Below, piece after piece: positions 61,240 to 64,000 of a stretch of 64,000 bases of DNA. Origin of the DNA: Zeaxanthinibacter enoshimensis (lineage in GTDB: Bacteria; Bacteroidota; Bacteroidia; Flavobacteriales; Flavobacteriaceae). A program made the position numbers and the translations under genes. The DNA lies in contig NZ_SNYI01000002.1 in NCBI RefSeq assembly GCF_004362865.1, positions 434,001 to 498,000 of the forward strand. Reading direction: 5' to 3'. The first letter of the stretch is position 1, and the number at the start of each line of letters is the position of its first letter. Below the pieces are notes generated by a model, which had not been told where the DNA came from, did not search any database, and worked only from the letters and a program-made list of their open reading frames with translations.

Positions 61240-62415
61240 ATGAAAAATAATTCCCTGCATCCTATAGTTCAATCCTTTACCGTACGCCACGAGTACAAGC
61301 TTCATTTCACCGATTCCATGTTCCGCCCGGAGAATGATCTGCTGAAGGACATCATCGGCAATTACAGTCGTGGACCGGTAAAGACATTGTTCGTCATAGA
61401 CCAGGGGGTAAGTGACCATCACCCGGACCTGGAGCAAAAGATACGTGCTTACTGTAAGAATTACTCGCAGCAGCTGAGCTTTACGGCGCTTGTTCAGATC
61501 CCGGGAGGTGAAGCAGCAAAAATCAGTGACACCCACGTTAACAAGGTCCTGGAAGCTATTAATACCCAGCATATCTGCAGGCATTCATTTGTTGTGGTGA
61601 TCGGGGGCGGGGCAGTGATAGATGCTGTAGGCTACGCCGCGACCATTGCGCACCGTGGTGTGAAACTTATCCGGGTACCCACCACTGTTCTTGCACAGAA
61701 TGATGCCGCAGTAGGGGTAAAGAACGGGATCAATCGTTTTGGAAAAAAGAATTTCATCGGCACCTTTGCCTTGCCCTATGCCATCATTAATGATTCGGTT
61801 TTTTTGGAGACCCTGGAATGGCGGGATTGGATCTCGGGCACAGCAGAAGCGGTCAAAGTAGCACTGATCAAGGACGCTTCGTTTTTCACTTTCCTGGAAA
61901 ACAATGCCCCGGCCATCAGAAACAGGGAGAAAGACCCAATGCAGGAGCTGATATATCGCTGTGCGCGTATCCACATGGAGCATATCGCGCAGGGAGGGGA
62001 CCCCTTTGAGAGTGGTTCCAGCCGTCCCCTTGATTTCGGTCACTGGGCAGCCCATAAGATGGAACAGATGAGTGAATACCGGATACGACACGGGGAAGCA
62101 GTAGCTAAGGGCATTGCCCTGGATGTCACATATGCCTGGCAGGCCGGATTGCTCGATCAGGCAAGCTGGCAGCGAATCCTTGACCTCTTAATATCCCTGG
62201 GATTCGAGCTGAATATACCTTTCGGGGAACCGGATGATATTGTGATACTGCTGAACGGGATCGAAGAGTTCCGTGAACACCTGGGCGGAGAACTGACGAT
62301 CACCCTTATCGATGCCATAGGCTCTAAGTATGATGTACACGAAATAGATTCCGGGATGATGAAAAGATCAATTGGGCTGTTGAATAAAGCGGCCACTACA
62401 GCTGCCAAAAACTAG
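61240..62415 (+). CDS. eboD: EboD: 3-dehydroquinate synthase-like sugar phosphate cyclase
   Basis: A 391-residue protein of the DHQS-like sugar phosphate cyclase superfamily. NAD-binding motifs VVIGGGAVIDAVGYAATIAHRG are present, and the metal ligands are Glu203 (GTAEAVK), His268 (DFGHWAAHK) and His284 (RHGEAVAKG), with the 16-residue His spacing of DHQS. The substrate may be a heptose or other sugar phosphate rather than DAHP; the family also makes 2-epi-5-epi-valiolone, desmethyl-4-deoxygadusol and aminoDHQ, and those subtypes differ in active-site residues that I cannot assign here. The start abuts the eboC stop. Confidence 0.92.
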   Translation: MKNNSLHPIVQSFTVRHEYKLHFTDSMFRPENDLLKDIIGNYSRGPVKTLFVIDQGVSDHHPDLEQKIRAYCKNYSQQLSFTALVQIPGGEAAKISDTHVNKVLEAINTQHICRHSFVVVIGGGAVIDAVGYAATIAHRGVKLIRVPTTVLAQNDAAVGVKNGINRFGKKNFIGTFALPYAIINDSVFLETLEWRDWISGTAEAVKVALIKDASFFTFLENNAPAIRNREKDPMQELIYRCARIHMEHIAQGGDPFESGSSRPLDFGHWAAHKMEQMSEYRIRHGEAVAKGIALDVTYAWQAGLLDQASWQRILDLLISLGFELNIPFGEPDDIVILLNGIEEFREHLGGELTITLIDAIGSKYDVHEIDSGMMKRSIGLLNKAATTAAKN

Positions 62416-62417
62416 CT

Positions 62418-63605
62418 ATGCGTCATAAGGATTACCTGCTTACCTATTGTACCAACATCCACCCGGGACAGGACTGGGAGACCACCTTTAATAGCCTGAA
62501 AGCTTACCTGCCCGGTATAAAGAAGAAATTGGTCCCGGATGCTGAATTCGGGGTTGGACTAAGACTTTCCAATAAGGCCAGTGAAGAACTGGAAGAAGTC
62601 GGGCGGATAGAAGAATTCGGTCAATGGCTACGGGAAAACGGGTTGTATGTTTTTACCATGAATGGTTTTCCCTATGGCAATTTTCACCATGAACGGGTGA
62701 AAGACCAGGTTCACAGCCCCGACTGGACAACGCGCGAAAGGGTGCAGTATACCAAGAGACTGTTCAGGCAGTTGTCATATTTACTGCCCGAAGGGCAGGA
62801 AGGAGGTATCTCTACCTCCCCGGTGAGTTATAAACACTGGTACAAGGATGAGGCTGAGCGAAAAACAGCCTTGGAAACCGGAGCGGAAGCTTTTGCAGAA
62901 ATTGCTTATTTCCTTTATGAGCATGAAGAAAGAACAGGCAAATACCTGCATTTGGATATAGAACCGGAACCGGATGGCCTCCTGGAAAATACCCCGGATG
63001 TTCTGTCGTTTTTCGAACATTACCTGGATATGACAGGTGTAAATTACCTGGTTAAGAAAGGTGTTCCAGTCGAAAAGGCCAGGGATTTATTGCGACGTTA
63101 TATAACCCTTTGTTACGATATCTGTCATTTCTCTCTCGCTTTCGAAGATCCGGCCTATTCGTTCAATGCTTTCCGCAGTGCAGGGATCAGGATAGGGAAG
63201 ATACAGGTAAGTGCGGCCTTGAAGATCACCAGGGGAACGGGTAAACCAGAAGAAATCTGGACGGCGCTTTCCGGTTTCAACGAACCTGTTTACCTGCACC
63301 AGGTTACAGAGATTAAAGGAGAAAGGGTGATCACCTACCCGGATCTGCCGGTCGTATTAGACAAGGCTGCTGATTTTACAGAGATGCGTGCTCATTTCCA
63401 TGTTCCCGTATTCCTGGACGAATTTGGCCTGCTGAGGTCTACACAGGACCATATACTCAAAGTACTGGAATACCTCCGGGAAGAACGTGTAACGGGACAA
63501 TTAGAAATTGAAACCTATACCTGGGAGGTGCTGCCGGGTGATCTGAAAATTCCACTGGCAGATTCCATTACCAGGGAACTACAATGGCTAAAAGAAAATT
63601 TATGA
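62418..63605 (+). CDS. eboE: EboE: TIM-barrel metabolite traffic protein
   Basis: A 395-residue protein with the sequence pattern of a xylose isomerase-like TIM barrel. Likely metal or acid residues are in KYLHLDIEPEPDGLLE and CYDICHFSLAFED, and in HVPVFLDEFGLL. EboE proteins of other ebo clusters have this fold; enzymatic activity is unknown, and the cytosolic location is inferred from the lack of a signal peptide. It starts two bases after the eboD stop and its stop overlaps the eboF start (ATGA). Confidence 0.9.
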   Translation: MRHKDYLLTYCTNIHPGQDWETTFNSLKAYLPGIKKKLVPDAEFGVGLRLSNKASEELEEVGRIEEFGQWLRENGLYVFTMNGFPYGNFHHERVKDQVHSPDWTTRERVQYTKRLFRQLSYLLPEGQEGGISTSPVSYKHWYKDEAERKTALETGAEAFAEIAYFLYEHEERTGKYLHLDIEPEPDGLLENTPDVLSFFEHYLDMTGVNYLVKKGVPVEKARDLLRRYITLCYDICHFSLAFEDPAYSFNAFRSAGIRIGKIQVSAALKITRGTGKPEEIWTALSGFNEPVYLHQVTEIKGERVITYPDLPVVLDKAADFTEMRAHFHVPVFLDEFGLLRSTQDHILKVLEYLREERVTGQLEIETYTWEVLPGDLKIPLADSITRELQWLKENL

Positions 63606-64000
63606 AAATGAAGAAGACCGTTGTTATAGATGTGGTAGGCCTTACCAAAAGATTGATCGGGGAGCACACCCCTGCTATACTGAACTTTTTAGAAAAAGGG
63701 GGCTGGGCACCTGTGGAACCGGTTGTCCCGGCAGTTACCTGCAGTGCTCAAAGCACTTACCTTACAGGGAAATGGCCTTCAGAACACGGGATAGTGGGCA
63801 ATGGATGGTATTTTAAGGAAGAGCTGGAAGTTAAATTCTGGAGACAATCCAACCGCCTGGTGCAGGCAGAAAAAATATGGGAAAAGTTTAAAGCCGAAGA
63901 CCCGGATTTTACCTGTGCCAATATGTTCTGGTGGTATAATATGTATTCTTCGGTGGATTATTCGGTAACACCCCGCCCCAACTACCTGGCAGACGGGAGG
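63602..64000 (+). CDS. eboF: EboF: alkaline-phosphatase-superfamily phosphodiesterase (partial)
   Basis: The open frame begins at ATG 63602, overlapping the eboE stop by four bases, and runs to the window end (133 codons, no stop). A second in-frame ATG at 63608 is possible. The protein begins KKTVVIDVVGLTKRLIGEHT and carries the nucleotide pyrophosphatase/phosphodiesterase motif PAVTCSAQSTYLTGKWPSEH, with the metal-binding nucleophile Thr/Ser region, then HGIVGNGWYF. This matches the alkaline phosphatase/NPP superfamily gene at the end of ebo clusters. The C-terminal two thirds lie outside the window. Confidence 0.88.
   Translation, partial: MKMKKTVVIDVVGLTKRLIGEHTPAILNFLEKGGWAPVEPVVPAVTCSAQSTYLTGKWPSEHGIVGNGWYFKEELEVKFWRQSNRLVQAEKIWEKFKAEDPDFTCANMFWWYNMYSSVDYSVTPRPNYLADGR

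Noticed and set aside
61240-62415. Annotation of the DHQS-like gene as aroB
   Set aside because: It lies inside the ebo cluster between a UbiA gene and a TIM-barrel gene, and the spacing from Glu203 to His268 is shorter than in typical AroB, so eboD is the better call.

Overview
The window is chromosomal DNA of a Bacteroidota member, most likely a marine-type Flavobacteriaceae. The evidence is: many exact TAnnTTTG -7 boxes (the primary sigma signature of the phylum) and almost no Shine-Dalgarno sequences; gene families typical of the group (LysM-PBP1 fusion, head GIN/DUF4097 surface proteins, SLC45-type sugar importer, Ppk1/SixA pair); and short adjacent genes arranged in compact operons. No rRNA, tRNA, insertion sequence, prophage or CRISPR array was seen. 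Genus cannot be named from the sequence.

Layout. 0-9.3 kb: nucleotide synthesis and envelope housekeeping (guaA, LysM-PBP1 protein, OsmC, a Tat-exported TIM-barrel protein, pyrG, yidC), with a repeat-packed spacer at 4.26-4.65 kb. 9.8-26.4 kb: mostly single genes (mnmA, a flavin oxidoreductase, an SDR, two exported M20 hydrolases, a TPR protein, a TRIC-type channel, a lipoprotein cyclophilin, a CoA Nudix, an acyltransferase, an ECF sigma/membrane-protein pair, xerD, aroQ, lpdA, msrB, a collagen-like lipoprotein). 26.9-38.0 kb: an alpha-glucan operon consisting of an SLC45 sugar importer, a cytosolic GH13, GlgE, a free-standing maltokinase, GlgB and a GH31 alpha-glucosidase. It forms a GlgE pathway (maltose to maltose-1-phosphate to branched alpha-glucan) with no trehalose synthase. 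38.1-43.3 kb: an M48 lipoprotein, a UMF1 transporter, and an ECF sigma/putative anti-sigma/two auto-adhesin-like surface proteins operon. 43.5-51 kb: lon, cmk, a BON-LysM protein, rpsA, pyrR-pyrB. 50.9-57.8 kb: a STAS-like protein with RNase Z, pdxH, and a polyphosphate operon (sixA-ppk1-ppx-MFS). 57.8-64 kb: miaE and, divergent from it, the ebo cluster eboABCDEF, with eboF cut by the window end.

The most interesting systems are the ebo cluster (a conserved but poorly understood metabolite processing/export module, here with no biosynthetic genes in view) and the TreS-less GlgE operon, which appears designed to turn imported malto-oligosaccharide rather than trehalose into storage glucan. At the regulatory scale, several genes (guaA, mnmA, the acyltransferase, xerD, aroQ, cmk) have a -7 box only 3-7 bases from the start codon, predicting leaderless or near-leaderless mRNAs. 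One divergent pair (cyclophilin/Nudix) starts on the same CATG with each promoter inside or against the other gene. Several terminators overlap stop codons or start codons.
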